From Delphinapterus leucas (Eukaryota > Chordata > Mammalia > Artiodactyla > Monodontidae): a stretch of DNA of 64,000 bases. The DNA lies in NCBI RefSeq assembly GCF_002288925.2, contig NW_022098069.1:71404099-71468098 (forward strand), given 5' to 3'. Positions 1 through 12,040 of this stretch are shown here, one piece after another. Every line of letters starts with the position of its first letter. Within the stretch, counting starts at the first letter, position 1. The notes under the pieces are model-generated. The model was not told where the DNA came from, made no database searches, and was given only the letters and a program-made list of their open reading frames with translations. A program made the position numbers and the translations under genes.

Positions 1-64
1 CACTATACAGGTGCAACACTCACTGTCTGAAAAGAACTCAGTAGGTTAACAAAATCACCTAAAG

Positions 65-252
65 CATGGGTCGGCAAATTTTGTCCTATAACTGGCCAGA
101 TAGTAAATTGTAGGATTTGTGGGCCATACACTCTCTGTTCCAACTCCTTCCCTCTGCAATTATAGGCTGAAAGCAGCCACAGACAATATGTAAGTGAATG
201 GATGTAGCTGAGTTCCAGTAAAATTTATTTAGATTTAGCCCGCCAACCCCTG
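65..252. mobile_element. non-autonomous hAT DNA transposon fossil
   Basis: A roughly 190-bp element starts with 'gggtcggcaaatt' and ends with 'gcccgccaacccctg', which are imperfect inverted repeats of each other. The interior ('ggccagatagtaaatt', 'gtgggccata', 'gcagccacagacaatatgt') matches my memory of a common mammalian hAT/Charlie-type MITE. The flanks 'ctaaagca' and 'ctagacat' could be a decayed 8-bp target duplication, which is weak evidence. It has no coding capacity. The exact subfamily is not assigned. Confidence 0.6.
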
Positions 253-1263
253 ATCTAGACATCATAAAGTTTTCAAAAAAAAAAAAATAAAATGAAGGCA
301 AATGTGAATTTGCCCACAAATTTGAGTGTCCTTTGGATATATATTATTCTAGTTACTTTTTAAAAACACTTTAAACTGTTGATGTAACTACATTTAACTG
401 TTATTTGTTATTGCTCAAACTGGAACCTTTCCTCAGAAGTTCCTTTGTTGAATTTCTTTAGTTAAATATAATTTACATACCTTATTGTATTCTAGAAAGT
501 TTTAATGGAGGTTGACAAAGTTGACTGCAGGACAAAATAAAGGTAAAATAGGTGAGAAAAATGAGGTATGGAGTTATGGTAGGATAGAAGAATAACATGC
601 TGCAGGATGAGATGCACAAGGACAGGTCATGAAATTCTGTGCATGTTCTAGAAGTGCAACACATTTATCTCAAAGCCATCCAAGCAGCTAATGAGAAGAA
701 AGAAAGAAACACAATCAGGTATATGGGGTCAGAGCGTTCAAAAGATGACATCTCACTGGTGCCTCTGGTAAAGCTCAATGAACGATTCCAAATTTGATAC
801 ATGAGAGAAATTGTTCTTGTGGTCTCCATCAGGAAAACTATAGTAATATACTTGTAACTTATTCCACCCTTAAAATCATATTTCCAGTAAACGTAAATGA
901 GTATGTAAGGTAAAGCAATAGAGACAAAAAAAAAGCAGTAGAATAGAAATAATAGCAGCGAAGCTCCTCGTAGATTAGAAAAAGAACTCAAATATTTTAA
1001 AAATCGATTTAAAAAATACTCTCAGGAATTACCTTTCTAGAGCTGTTTCTCTCAGAAAAGATGGTTAGCTTAGCAGTAACAGGCATGGAGTCCACAAAGA
1101 GGACAAATATAAAACACATACATACATATGAAATATAAGAAAAATAAGTAAATCAAGATTTCTATTGCAAAATATTAAAATATAATTGAATCTTAAAATT
1201 TTTCTATTTGTAGATATCTTGGGTGAAATTGTACCAGTTATGTTGTATGGGAGATAACTAGAA
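253..1263. other. single-copy AT-rich DNA
   Basis: No gene or named repeat is recognised. A poly(A) run lies at about 275-290. A minus-strand open frame of 108 codons (665-991) is hydrophobic and low in complexity and resembles nothing I know, so I treat it as chance. Confidence 0.5.
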
Positions 1264-1717
1264 TGTTTGGAAATGTTTGGAAACCGTTTGGAATGTTTGG
1301 AAACCGTATACAAGCCCTTGTGTCCCCGTCCTTTGAAGTAAAAGGCTTACTATCCCAGGCCTCCCTTGAGTCTCAAAAGACTGACTCAAGAGTTAATGAT
1401 CAGGAAATGTGACGATGTAGAAACAAAGAATAGCTGTCAGGCTGGGAAACTGGTAACAATTTAGACAATAAATCCACCACATAGCAGAATCACCAAACTC
1501 CCAGTTCCCTGAAAGATAAAGGCCTGACACACATTCCTAAGTTGTTTTTAAAGGAAGCAGACCCCCACCAGATGAAAACTGCTGACTGCAAGAACATAGG
1601 CCCCTAGACTGGTTGAAAACAGGTTGATGATGCTTGAAGCTTCACCTTGATGCCAACCAGTCTGAGAATTGTGCATGAGCTGATCACACACCCTGCAGCC
1701 CTCTCTCTCACACGGCC

Positions 1718-1724
1718 TTTAAAA
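1718..1724 (+). promoter_or_regulatory. TATA-like box of the solo LTR
   Basis: The motif 'tttaaaa' sits about 80 bases before the LTR poly(A) signal, a normal U3-to-R spacing. Whether it is active cannot be judged from sequence. Confidence 0.3.
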
Positions 1725-1800
1725 CCCCTTTCCTGAAAGCCATCCAGAAGTTTGGGTCTTTTGAGCATGAGCTATCTGTTCTCCTTGACTGGTGTCTTGC

Positions 1801-1806
1801 AATAAA
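1801..1806 (+). terminator. poly(A) signal of the solo LTR
   Basis: A canonical 'aataaa' lies in the R region of the LTR, about 80 bases downstream of the TATA-like box and 85 bases before the LTR end. Confidence 0.4.
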
Positions 1807-1890
1807 TGTACTTTCCTTCACTGCAACCCAGTGTCAATAGATTGGCTTTACTGCACATGGACGAGGAGACCCAAGTTAGGTTCGGTAACA

Positions 1891-2253
1891 TTACTGGGGA
1901 GAAATTTTATTTTACATTTACAATTTCAGTTAAACTTTGGTAGAATAGTGACACTGCATCTGAATCTCAGGAATATTGAGCAGCTTTCTTAAGGCCTCAC
2001 ATCCAGTCAGCCTCACCTATCACCTCCCAGGCTAATTCCCTGCCCGCAGGTACACTCCCTCCCATGGTTCCCTTCCTGTCCTGACACAGCACTGATGAAA
2101 GGAGCTAAAATCAGATAATATGTGTTAAGCCCTCCATTTGAGACTGCAGGCCATATCTCAGAGCTCCCCACTAAATCCCTGGACTTGCGAAAATTGCAGA
2201 ATCAAGTGACAAGCACATAGCAAGTACTCAACAAAAAATTATGACAAATCCGT
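1891..2253. other. single-copy DNA
   Basis: No recognisable gene or repeat lies between the LTR and the first CHR SINE. The last 16 bases are the left target duplication of that SINE. Confidence 0.5.
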
Positions 2254-2614
2254 GGGGTTTCCCTGGTGGCGCAGTGGTTAAGAATCTGCCTGCCAATGCA
2301 GGGGACACAGGTTCGAGCCCTGGTCTGGGAAGATCCCACATGCTGTGGAGCAACTAAGCCCATGCATCACAACTACTGAGCCTGTGCTTTAGAGCCCGCA
2401 AGCCACAACTACTGAGCCCACGTGTCACAACTGCTGAAGCCTGCATGCCTACAGCCTGTGCTCCACAACAAGAGAAGCCACCGCAATGAGAAGGCTGTGC
2501 ACCTCAAAGAAGAGTAGCCCCACTTGCCGCAACTAAAGAAAGCCCACGTGCAACAATGAAGACCTAACGCAGCCAAAAATAAATTAATTAATTTCATTCT
2601 TTTAATTTTTTTAA
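2254..2614 (+). mobile_element. CHR-type SINE, long subtype
   Basis: This tRNA-derived SINE begins 'ggggtttccctggtggc' and has a Pol III A box near 'tggcgcagtggtta' and a B box at 'ggttcgagccc'. Its long body contains repeated 'cacaactactgagcc' units and ends in an A/T-rich tail. Imperfect target duplications flank it: 'aaattatgacaaatc' ends at 2250 and 'aaattattacaaactc' starts near 2619. The divergence suggests an older insertion than the CHR-2-like copies in this window. Confidence 0.9.
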
Positions 2615-2633
2615 AAAGAAATTATTACAAACT

Positions 2634-3913
2634 CAAACAAAACAAACATGGGCATGATTTAAATACAATTTGCTGGCTACATGTAGCATTGTCAAAGTTC
2701 CTTCTACCAAAAAACAAAAAAAAAGGTAAGAAATCTCTCCATTCTACCAAAAAATAGCTTAAAAGATATACACTTTTTACCATTTTTACATATATTTCTT
2801 ACCTTAGAATTCTTTAACTTTGTTTAATCATCATATTCTGGACAATGAGGCTTGAGTTTATTTTCTTAAACTATATCTTCTCTATACTGCTTCTCCAAAT
2901 CCCTCCCATTTTCCAGATTCTCACCTTAGTTTAAATAATCTATTTAGGAAAGCAAGATCCTGAAATTCTGATTTCTGAAGGGCGGTTCCTTAGAAAACAA
3001 CTCAGCCAAAAGAAAAGGTTAGATCCCTTGTTTCCCAAACATTTCCTGCCTGTTCCCACCCTGGGAGAAGTAACCTACTCCAGTGAAATCACCTTTGTCA
3101 GAAATAATTTGATGCTTATGGGGTACACTTGAAGCTACATCCATGCCACCCTGTTTGCATGCTTTGACCACACTGTACTATTTCCCTCTACCTGAGTGTT
3201 CTTCTTTAGAGCAGCATCAGAGTGGGGCCTGGGGCCCTGCACAGCACCTGTGCAGTCTGTGCCCTCACCCCCCAGCCACCAGGACAAGCAGTGGCAACAG
3301 ATCAAGTAAGATAAGAGGTGCTCAGAGGTGATTTCCAGTTTAAGTGTCTTTTTATCAAGTTGCTTTGCTGTTTACATAGTGGTAGAATAAATAGTACTGT
3401 GGTATATTTTTTTCTCCTGAAAAGTGCATAACCAGTTTAATGTATGTTCATGTTTCATGATCTATTCTATGACATGTCATCTATTTTGGCATGTCAAAAA
3501 TATACATACACGTTTTTTTTTTTCCTCTCTCCCTCCCTTCTGGTATATCTGACTGTTACTCTGTGATCTTGGTGCAAGGAAAGGATATTATGATCTCAGT
3601 TTCTTAATGCTTTGTTGCTGTCTCATCATTTTTTTCTACGTAGATATTACCTACTCTTCTCTAAAAACTCATTCAAATGTACGATCCTTTCTGAACCCTT
3701 CCTTTCCCTGCCTGAGAAGAGTTGATCCCTTCCTCTTAAGAACTGCTTGCTGCTCACATGAATTCCCTATTATTCTAATATAAATTTCCTTCTCCTCAGC
3801 CCTTATGGGAGTTTTCTATTCCTGTTGCCTAGAAAGGTACCTGCCACGCAGAACGTGACTCATGGTAACTGAATATATCGCAGCTCATGAGACCAGCTTC
3901 CAGTTTGAGTTTT
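2634..3913. other. single-copy DNA with one exon-like segment
   Basis: Mostly AT-rich sequence without recognised repeats. The exception is a GC-rich patch around 3200-3310, listed separately. A T/C-rich run lies at about 3510-3540. Confidence 0.5.
3210..3305 (+). other. candidate cryptic or unannotated exon (96 bp)
   Basis: A pyrimidine-rich tract ending 'cttctttag' precedes position 3210, and a strong donor 'caa|gtaag' follows 3305. The enclosed 96 bases are divisible by three, open in the frame starting at 3210 (32 codons beginning S-S-I-R-V-G), and clearly more GC-rich than the surroundings. I do not recognise the peptide. Chance splice-site pairs are common in mammalian DNA, so without RNA evidence this is only a candidate. 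Confidence 0.22.
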
Positions 3914-3929
3914 TCAAATTATTATTATT

Positions 3930-4127
3930 TTTTTTGCGGTACGCGGGCCTCCCACCGTTGTGGGCTCTCCCGTTGCGGAGCACAGTCTCCGGACGCGCAG
4001 GCTCAGCGGCCATGGCTCACGGGCCCACCCGCTCCGCGGCATGTGGGATCTTCCCGGACCGGGGCACGAACCCGCGTCCCCTGCATCGGCAGGCGGACTC
4101 TCAACCATTGCGCCACCAGGGAAGCCC
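3930..4127 (-). mobile_element. CHR-2-like SINE
   Basis: The reverse complement begins 'gggcttccctggtggcgca' and ends at 'gcgtaccgcaaaa', the full CHR-2-like body of about 190 bp. Target duplications are 'tcaaattattattatt' (3914-3929) and 'tcaaatgttaatttt' (4128-4142), imperfect but aligned. Several short open frames in this stretch are shadows of the SINE. Confidence 0.92.
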
Positions 4128-4142
4128 TCAAATGTTAATTTT

Positions 4143-6045
4143 GATGAAGAGTTGTTTTGCAATTGATTTCTCACCAGCTGAACAAAAAGTGCATTTAATG
4201 TAGATGTGTACAAGTGAACAGACTCACTGTTTGACTTGCAAAAAATCTCCATGAGCAAATACTTTTAATAAAGGCAAACCAAAAGGATTTTTTCAAACTT
4301 GCTATGATGCTGCTAAGAAATGACTTATCACTTGTTTCCTACTGGTATGAAGCTTAGTTGTTTATATTGTGCAATGTAGACAAGTTATCATAAAAGTTTT
4401 TGTCTGACTTTTCTCAAAACTAGCTTTGTGAACCCGTGTGTGTGTGCATGGATGTCAGTGTGTGGGTGTGTTAGAGAGAGGGGGAAAGAGAACGAGGTAT
4501 ACAGGACAAAATTAACTCTTGCTTCAGTAATTACATCGTAGAGTGCACTAAACAATGGTCAGTGGCAATTATATATATGAATGTAAGCCCATGAACATGC
4601 CCACCATCGACATCCTTCTAGTGCAACAGGACAGTGTCATGACTTTACTATGATCCATGGAATTCAAATCTGAAACGTATAATTCCATCATCAATCACTA
4701 TTTCTCTTCCACAGATATGCTGACAGAGTATACTATTTGCCATGGAAATTTTTATTAAATGCTCTAAACTGCTGCAGAAATAACTCAGGAGTATATCAAT
4801 TAATCTTTATCCAAGGTAATTTAATTCATTTTACTTACAACCATTTCAAAATCAGGCTTTTGTCTTTACAAAAAAGCCTTCAAATATAGCTTCAAATTTG
4901 TAAAAATTATTCTCTTTTACAACTATCAATATGTCTGTAACTTTCAAGAGATTCTTGGGTATGTTTGCTTCACTTCCCAAAGAGTTAGATGGACATGAAA
5001 ATTACTTCTAAGTAATAATGTTGACACCAATTCAGTTATTTTTCTACTCTTAATTACCTGGGATTAAAATTCAGAATAGTTTACTTAATTTTCCTTGAGT
5101 TTCTTTTTTTAATATATTGATGTTTTCTGTCCTGTTCACTGATGAGAGTTTCAGTCTCTCACTATTCTATGAGATTTCTTCCAAAATACTGGCACTGTGG
5201 TATAGTCTTGTGACAGTTAATACAGAGGAGCATGGCATAAAAAATTCCCAAACACCTAATTACAACGGAACAGATAGTAATGAAGTATTCCAGAAATGTG
5301 ACAAAATGTCTGTATTGATTTTATAGAGAAACTGAAGGTATTTCCTGAAGGGATGAATTTATATTTAGAAGTCTCCCCTCAGATTTATCACCCTTTACTT
5401 CTGGAGGACTCTAACAACATTGCTGAATTTGTTAGCTTGGTTTGGTTTTGGTTTTCACAAATCTTTCTTCAACTCAGGCATCTGCACTGAATATTCTTCA
5501 CTCTTAAGATCCATCATCACTGTCCTAACCATGACTGTAAACACTAGGACAAAGAAAAAGGAGAGTGCCTTTCCTTTTGCTTACACTGCTTGCTTTATAT
5601 GAAGCATATCTCTTAATACCGTATTTTGTTTACTGAAAGCTAGTGGTTATAGAATAACATGAAGAGGCTTATTACCCCTAAGATAAAATTATATGAAAAT
5701 GCTGAGTTTCTTCTAAATTCAGACTTTATAATTAAGCTGGGGGAAGAAAAGCTCCTTCTGGAGATCAAATTTTTGGCAACACTTTCAGATGGAACTGGCG
5801 GCTGTGATACTGGAAAGCTACTGAACAAGAAATAACATCACAGAGTTTTCAGCCCAGTGCCAGTTTGTGCCAAACTCCTCGTCTTCGTAAATGTTTATGA
5901 GTGGTCTCTACCACCTCATTAGAATGGAATTCAAAGACAACAGGTGCAGGCAGTGATTGCTCAAGCTAGGCCAACTCACTTTGTCATTGTGTTCCAAGTT
6001 TTACATTTAGAAGGATCCGTAGTGGGTAGTCTCTGAGACTTCTTT
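4143..6045. other. single-copy AT-rich DNA
   Basis: No gene or named interspersed repeat is recognised. A small GT- and GA-rich simple-sequence patch lies at about 4436-4496. Confidence 0.5.
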
Positions 6046-6480
6046 GATTTATTCATTCTATTTTATAAAATGTTGGTTGGGCACTTCTAAAAGCAAGCAA
6101 CTTGCTTCCAGAGAGCCACAGTCTAGCTTGAACAACAAATGCTGTATGAAAGATTATGCAAATAATCATTTGATTACATTTCTGAAGAGTGTAATGAAAG
6201 ACATATAAGCTATACGTGTATATGACAGTGAGATCTGCCTCATGGCCTCACGCAGTGTTAAGTGAGGCATTCTGAGACTTGCAGGATGAGTAGAAGTTCA
6301 CCAGGCCAAGTGGAGTGGGAGAGGGAGGGAAGGGTACCACTCCAAAGACTTTGAGATGCCCTGGTGAGAGCTTTGCAGCAGGATGGTACTTGGCTCCTCC
6401 AGAAAACAGAGTGAAGACAAGAGTGTCTGGGGTGCGCATAGTAAGCCAGGAAGGTAGCAGTGCAAGATGAGACTAGCAAA
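6046..6480 (-). mobile_element. L2 LINE 3' fragment, very decayed
   Basis: In minus orientation L2 3' ends start with 'attcattc...gggcact' and continue with a 'cttgcaggatgagtagaag...' block. Both can be followed here from about 6050 to about 6480. The match is by eye and heavily mutated, so the boundaries are loose. Confidence 0.4.
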
Positions 6481-6528
6481 ACAATCAGAGGTGAGATCTT
6501 AAAAAAATTTTATAGGCTATGTTAAAAG

Positions 6529-6900
6529 ATCATTCATTCATCCAATGCATTCAACAAATATCCACTGAAGGCTCAATCTGTTCCAGGCACTGTACTAAAA
6601 GCTGAACATACGGCAGTGACTGAAAGAGAAGAAAACCCCTATCCTCACATAGTTTAAGTACCAATGAACAGATGGTAGTAATGAAGACAGAAAATTTTAA
6701 AAATGAGTAAATATAAAGTAGGTCAATATATGCTATGAAGAAAAATAAAATAGTGTAAGGAGGATAGGCAAAAACTAACACAGGGGGTGCTATTTTACTA
6801 AGGTTCTTAAGGAAAACCTCATTCTAAGGGGCACAAGCAGATAAGTGAAGGACAGGAAATGTGAGTAAAGGAGATATCTGGGAAAAGAAAGTGTCATTAA
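6529..6900 (-). mobile_element. L2 LINE 3' fragment
   Basis: It starts 'cattcattca...caacaaatatccactg' and continues 'ccaggcactgtacta', the reverse complement of the L2 3' end, then 'tgctatgaagaaaaat' and 'gggggtgctattttact' in the expected order. A further block at about 7440-7620 (ending 'gaaaccattaatgggctt') looks like the continuation of the same copy, separated by unassigned sequence. Confidence 0.6.
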
Positions 6901-7439
6901 GTAGGAGTTTTTGATCGATATTTCCCCCTAGAACTTACGTCATCCATGAACTTAGTTTAGAAAAAAATTAAAATGTGATTCTCATTAACCTTTAACTGAA
7001 AATTAGTATTTCTTTCAATTATAAATTTTATCAAGAATCCAGAGGAGTCCTAACGGCAACTGTAATTTTGTTACCCAAAAAATTTACAGATATTTTTACT
7101 TATATAACCTTGTTCAGACATTTACACTCACCACTCATTTTACATCATGGCTATTGTTAGACTTGGGGCTAGATCTTGTTATTTTGATGAATTATTAAAG
7201 AAGTATATATGTTACTATAAAGCACATTTAGCTTAAAAATATTTTTAAAGTTTGTCTCCATATAATTGGTCACACTTGTAGTCCTGTGAATTTTATTTTA
7301 TGACTTATGGAACATCATTCAGAGAGTGTGCATTGGCTTTACTTGACTGCCAGAGGACCTGTGCACAGGGAAGTGTTAAGGGCCGCTGTGTTAGAGAAAA
7401 CAGGAGTAAAACCCCTCTTTTGGGAGTGTCATTGATGTG
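6901..7439. other. unassigned sequence within or between L2 pieces
   Basis: No repeat family is recognised. It may be an insertion into the L2 copy, or L2 too decayed to read. Confidence 0.35.
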
Positions 7440-7620
7440 TTCAAGGGCTGCTCAGAAGTCAGTGAGGAGGAAGCAGAGGCAGGAAGTGGTAGGGGTGATA
7501 GGAGAAGAGATCAGGAAGAGATCAGGCCCGGATCAGCAGATCATGGTAGAGCTTTACATGTGCACAGTGAGAAACCATTAATGGGCTTAAGTTAAGGAGT
7601 AAAATTAAGAAAATTCAGAA
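7440..7620 (-). mobile_element. L2 LINE fragment, probable continuation
   Basis: Blocks resembling 'tgttcaagg...', 'ggcaggaag', 'agatcatg' and 'gaaaccattaatggg' follow the order of the L2 3' region in minus orientation. The call is by eye. Confidence 0.4.
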
Positions 7621-8789
7621 AGACTAATGATAAAAAAAATAATAAATTAAAAACTAATTAATAAGCAGAAAATTCTGCCTAACTGGGATAATAGCTTTTC
7701 TCCTTATGAGAGTCATGAAAATACATTGCTTTCCTTCAAAGCATTTTGCTTGTTAAATCAAACGTTTCAGGGTCAGGGCTGTGGTATCCTTTAACAGTAG
7801 AAAATTAAGCCATGTGAATTAGAATACTATCTAGAAAAATTTCCTTCCTGCTTTCAATTATCTACATGCTGAGCTTTCTAAATTTGCATGTTTTTTTTCC
7901 CAATAAATTTGCCTCTTTTCCTCTTGTCTTAATTTACTTTACATCTGCAATACCAAAGTTTCCAGGGGTAAGACTTGAAGTTAACTAGAAGCATTTATTG
8001 TCTTGTGTACAAGGAAAGAAAGCAGATGTGTTTTTATCAGCTCTGCCATTGTGTGATTTTTAACGACATGTTTGCTTGGCCAGGCCTGCCCGTACTTCAC
8101 AGTGTTGCTCTGTTAAACTTCATCTTCCCAGCTCAACATTCCTACTGAGCTACTTATTGCCCACTGTGTGGATTCTAATGGATGTTTCTTTCTTGTGACA
8201 CATGAAAAATATATACCAGACCATCATCATTCTCATTCCTGATCACACAACTCTCCCTAGGTTAATTCTTTTGTACATTCAACATGTGTTTATTTACCAG
8301 TTTATTTTCTTCCTCCAGACAGGAAGATACTGGTTTAAACTGTTTTATTTTAAATAACTAAATCTAATATTCTTTCTGCTACTGTTCCAATAAAATATTT
8401 GTTCTCTTAGATCTTCCTTAGATTCAAAATTCAAGGAGTCTCTTTATGTCATTTCAGATTTTCTTTCTCTCCATAATATCTTTGATTTGTCTGTCTTGTT
8501 CACTTTGCTTTTTAGATACATGTATTCTTTTATTAGATGGCATCTATTAGAACTGTTTACAGAATGACTTTTTAAGAGAGAAAAGCACTTTTAAACAGAG
8601 ATAAATGAAAGGAATTATAGTGATTTGCCAAGAGACATTACTCAAGTTTTCTCTTGGCAGCTAAGAATTTTGAACGGACGTCATAAAATTGAAACACCAG
8701 CTTGGGGAACATAGACTTGGCCACAATAATTGCTCAGTGATTGTTTTTGTACATTCAGTTATCAAATATTTTAGTCTTTACTAATATTA
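7621..8789. other. single-copy AT-rich DNA
   Basis: Nothing recognised on either strand. Confidence 0.5.
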
Positions 8790-9700
8790 GGCATGGCAAC
8801 AGATATTTTGGGACATAGAGGTGACCATGCTCGGCATGATTTCATGCATTCATGGAGCTTGCAATAAAATGAGAAAGGTAGGAATTAAGCAAAATTAGAA
8901 ACGATATACTCAACTGATATGAATTAAAAAAAACTATCATGTTCAAGAATGTGGTAGAGAAGCGTGTAACAAGCAGCCAGTCTGACTTCTCTAAGGTGAT
9001 GCTGTTTATGCTGAGCCCTGAAGAATACATGCTGATCGCCCAGGTCATAGTAGCCTGGGAGAGAATTTTGGACAAATGATTTGGCATTGTCATGCATTGT
9101 GGCAAAATCTGAGAGAGTACAGGGAAATGTGCTAAAAGACAAGATTGAAGAAGTAGGAAGACTCAGATCACGGTGGGAATTGTAGACCATTTTAAGTTTT
9201 CTGTATTATATTCCCATGGGAAATAGGGGGAAAAAGATCAAGAACTTATAGCATGGAATTGATGCACGTATTTTATAAAGGAAGTGTCATGAAAAAATTA
9301 TGCAAAATAAATTTAAGAAATAGAGTAAATGCTGGTATTTTTTTTAGAAAAGTATTTCTGTGGTAGCTTTTGGCAACGAGAAAAGAGAGGAGCTGCCTGC
9401 ACAGCATAAGGGAAGCATAAACAAGAGAACTTGATGTCTGACTGTGTATGGGATGAGGAAGAGAGAGAAGGTACATGTGAGTCAGGATTTTGGATTAAAC
9501 ACCTAGATGGATAGTACTGCCTTGGACTGAGCTGAAGTACACTGCAGGGAAATATTTTTGAGGGGAAAAAGATAGACTCGATCTTAGATTGAGATATATT
9601 GAGCTTGAGATGTTGATGAGAAATTCAAGTAGAGGTGACAAGTGGTCAGTTAGATATATGAACCCTAATCTGACTGGCTTGGGTTTAAGACAACAGGAAA
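8790..9700 (-). mobile_element. L2 LINE fragment, long and decayed
   Basis: Ordered blocks of the L2 3' region can be followed in minus orientation: 'ttcatggagcttgcaat' near 8850, 'gagccctgaagaatac' near 9013, and 'ttgagcttgagatgttga' with 'tcaagtagaggtgacaagt' near 9600-9645. Intervening DNA is diverged. No frame is conserved. Confidence 0.5.
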
Positions 9701-10546
9701 CACAGAACACAGTAACAGTGAACAAAGCCATGGCTCTGTGGACAGTGAGCCCAGGAAAGGACCTAGAGAACAGTGCTGGGTTTTTAACATTCAGAGTCTA
9801 TGAATCTGTGATACATGAAAAGATGTTTATTTTTTGTCAGGTTTCAGTTGAATCTGGCTTCTCATACAGAGATCTAATATAGGCATGGGCCTGTGACTTT
9901 GCTCTGGGTTAAGACTAAATGTAGTCTTGAGGGTGCTCCAGGCACTTGACCTGTACAATAATCACATGTCTGGAATGCAAACTTGAGAGGGCTGGAGGGC
10001 CATGTGATCTATGGCAGTACTGGGCCCTAGAGATTCAGTATAAAACTCAGATGTGGAGGTTCCTGAAAAAAGGGAAAAAGTTTAACTCATTATTGCAAGT
10101 TTTCTCCCTACTGTAAATTGTGATAAGTCACTTAGGAATGGAAATGAGAGGATGGACAGAAAGTAGAGAGGTAAACCAATGGCAGTGGCTGATTTAAGGG
10201 AGCCTCTGAGTCATCTAAGTCTCTAATGAAAAACAAATTTTCTGATGGGAAGGGTAGAATAACAACAAATTCACTGTTCTCTCTGCTGCATCACACTACA
10301 TATGAATTTCTGCCTCACTTTGATATGCAGACAGACAGAGGGAACAGAGCCAAACAACGTACCACCTGTCTTGTGGGTTGAAATAAGCAAAATGCTGCAA
10401 GTAACATTGCCTGGTCTCTCTTCCCCTTAACATTAACCCAGACTGAGGGCTTAAAATTTAAGTAGAAATACAATTCTAATAGAATAGTGTCTCTTCAGTA
10501 GTTATTTATTTATAATTTCAACATCTTTCTTTTACTTTCTAAGATT
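9701..10546. other. single-copy DNA
   Basis: No gene or clearly assignable repeat. Confidence 0.45.
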
Positions 10547-10562
10547 AAAGCATTAGAAAGTA

Positions 10563-11000
10563 ACAGATGAACGGATAAAGAAGATATGGTACATATATAC
10601 AATGGAATATTACTCAACCATAAAAAGGAATGAAATTGGGGTCATTTGCAGAGACATGGATGGACCTAGAGTCTGTCATACAGAGTGAAGTAAGTCAGAA
10701 AGAGAAAAACAAATATTGTATATTAACGCATATATGTGGAATCTAGAAAAATGGTGCAGATGAACCTGTCTGCAAGGCAGAAATAGAGACACAGACATAG
10801 ACATAGAGACCAAACGTATGGAAACCAAGGGGTGAAAGGGGGGGTGGGATGAATTGGGAGATTGGGATTGACATATATACACTACTATGTATAAAATAAA
10901 TAATGAGAACCTGCTGTATAGCACAGGGAACTCTACTTCACTTTGCTGTACAGTAGAAAATAACACAACATTGTAAAACAACTATACTCCCCCCCAAGAA
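10563..11000 (+). mobile_element. 5'-truncated L1 3' end with target duplications
   Basis: The sequence runs from the end of L1 ORF2 ('ggataaagaagatatgg', 'tggaatattactca', 'acatggatggacctagag') through a 3' UTR ending 'gtaaaacaactatactcc'. It is flanked by 'aaagcattagaaagta' (10547-10562) and 'aaagcattaggaagta' (11001-11016), a 16-bp target duplication with one mismatch, so this is a standard L1 insertion of about 440 bp. The 3' UTR differs from that of the L1 ending near 39240, suggesting another subfamily. Confidence 0.93.
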
Positions 11001-11016
11001 AAAGCATTAGGAAGTA

Positions 11017-11579
11017 TTAAGAGCTGGCTGAATGGAGAGATATTGGAGATGTTTTAAATGCCAATCAACTTGGAATCTACTAGCACCTATAACTGACTGC
11101 TCAAAAAATGAATGAAAAACACTGCCATGGATAGATCTGTAAATCTGGGATAGATACTGGAGGTTTTTAGTAGCAAGAGAGGGACTATGAATACCTTATT
11201 AGTAAAGGTGGCGAGATTGAAAGGGTATTGGCCCTTTGGTATGCAGATGGTTGCATAATCTACCCAAGATGAATTCATGTTAAATTGTCAGGGAAAATGA
11301 AGGATGGATGAAGGCAAGAATAATGATAGATTAATTACATCCCAGCTCATTTTGTAGGTTTCAGCACCTTGATGGGTGCGTGCACATACAAATTTCCATG
11401 TGACTTTTTAAGATTTATAATATGTAGGTGATATTTTTATATAAATTAGACTACAGTATTCTGTACTATAGTCTCAAATTATTTGGACTATGTGTGTATG
11501 TAGGAAAAATGATAAATGGAACTAAGTGTACACCATGAGAATTTATTGAAGAAGTATCTAGAAATTAACTCATTTACTA
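11017..11579. other. single-copy DNA
   Basis: Nothing recognised. Confidence 0.45.
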
Positions 11580-12010
11580 TTCCACATTTGCTTACTGAGA
11601 GTCTACCACCTGCCATAGCCCCGCTCTCTCCTAGGTGCTTGGGATGCTACAGTGAACAAAATAAAGTCTCTGCTCACATAGGTGTTACATTTTTATTAAG
11701 ATAAATTATTAATAAAAAGCCACAAAAAAAAACAAGCAAATGTTTAGAGTGTAGCGGTGATGTTAAGGGCTGTGAAAAAATATAAAGTAGGAAAGGAGAT
11801 GGACACATCATCAGAGTGGAGTGTGCCATTTTACAGTCATCAGAAGGTCACATTTGAGCAGAGGCTTGATTAAGGAAGGTGGGGGGACTTGGCAAAGACT
11901 GGGGGAGACCATTTTAGAGAGAAGGGACAGCAGGAGCAGAGGATCTAAGGCAGAGATGTGCTTTGTTTGTTCAAGAAGAGCAAGAAAAAGTGCCTCTCAG
12001 GCTCAACATG
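11580..12010 (-). mobile_element. L2 LINE 3' fragment
   Basis: In minus orientation the expected L2 order is present: 'ctaggtgcttgggatgct', 'acagtgaacaaaataaa', 'tcacatttgagcagaggctt' and 'agggacagcaggagcag'. No open frame is retained. Confidence 0.6.
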
Positions 12011-12040
12011 TCCTTGGCTATTTTTCCTTGTCTTAATGCT

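Larger units (their letters stand above)
1264..1890 (+). mobile_element. solo LTR of an endogenous retrovirus (ERV1-like)
   Basis: A roughly 630-bp block has LTR architecture. Short tandem repeats of a 'gtttggaa' unit lie at its 5' end (1264-1305), followed by a U3-like body, a TATA-like 'tttaaaa' near 1718, an 'aataaa' at 1801-1806 and a U5-like tail ending 'ttcggtaaca', with the terminal CA typical of LTRs. No gag, pol or env sequence is seen on either side, so it is a solo LTR left by recombination. The 5' boundary is uncertain by tens of bases and I could not fix a target duplication. ERV1 assignment is from memory of similar class I LTRs in artiodactyls. Confidence 0.55.

Noticed and set aside
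665..991. 108-codon hydrophobic minus-strand frame as a membrane protein
   Set aside because: It is Phe/Leu/Tyr-rich as expected from random AT-rich DNA, with no recognised family, no splice or promoter context and no conserved motif.
3862..4258. Several overlapping open frames of 68-114 codons on both strands
   Set aside because: They translate the CHR-2-like SINE. Similar peptides recur in the copies at 14.7, 21.6, 40.7 and 49.5 kb, so they are repeat shadows.
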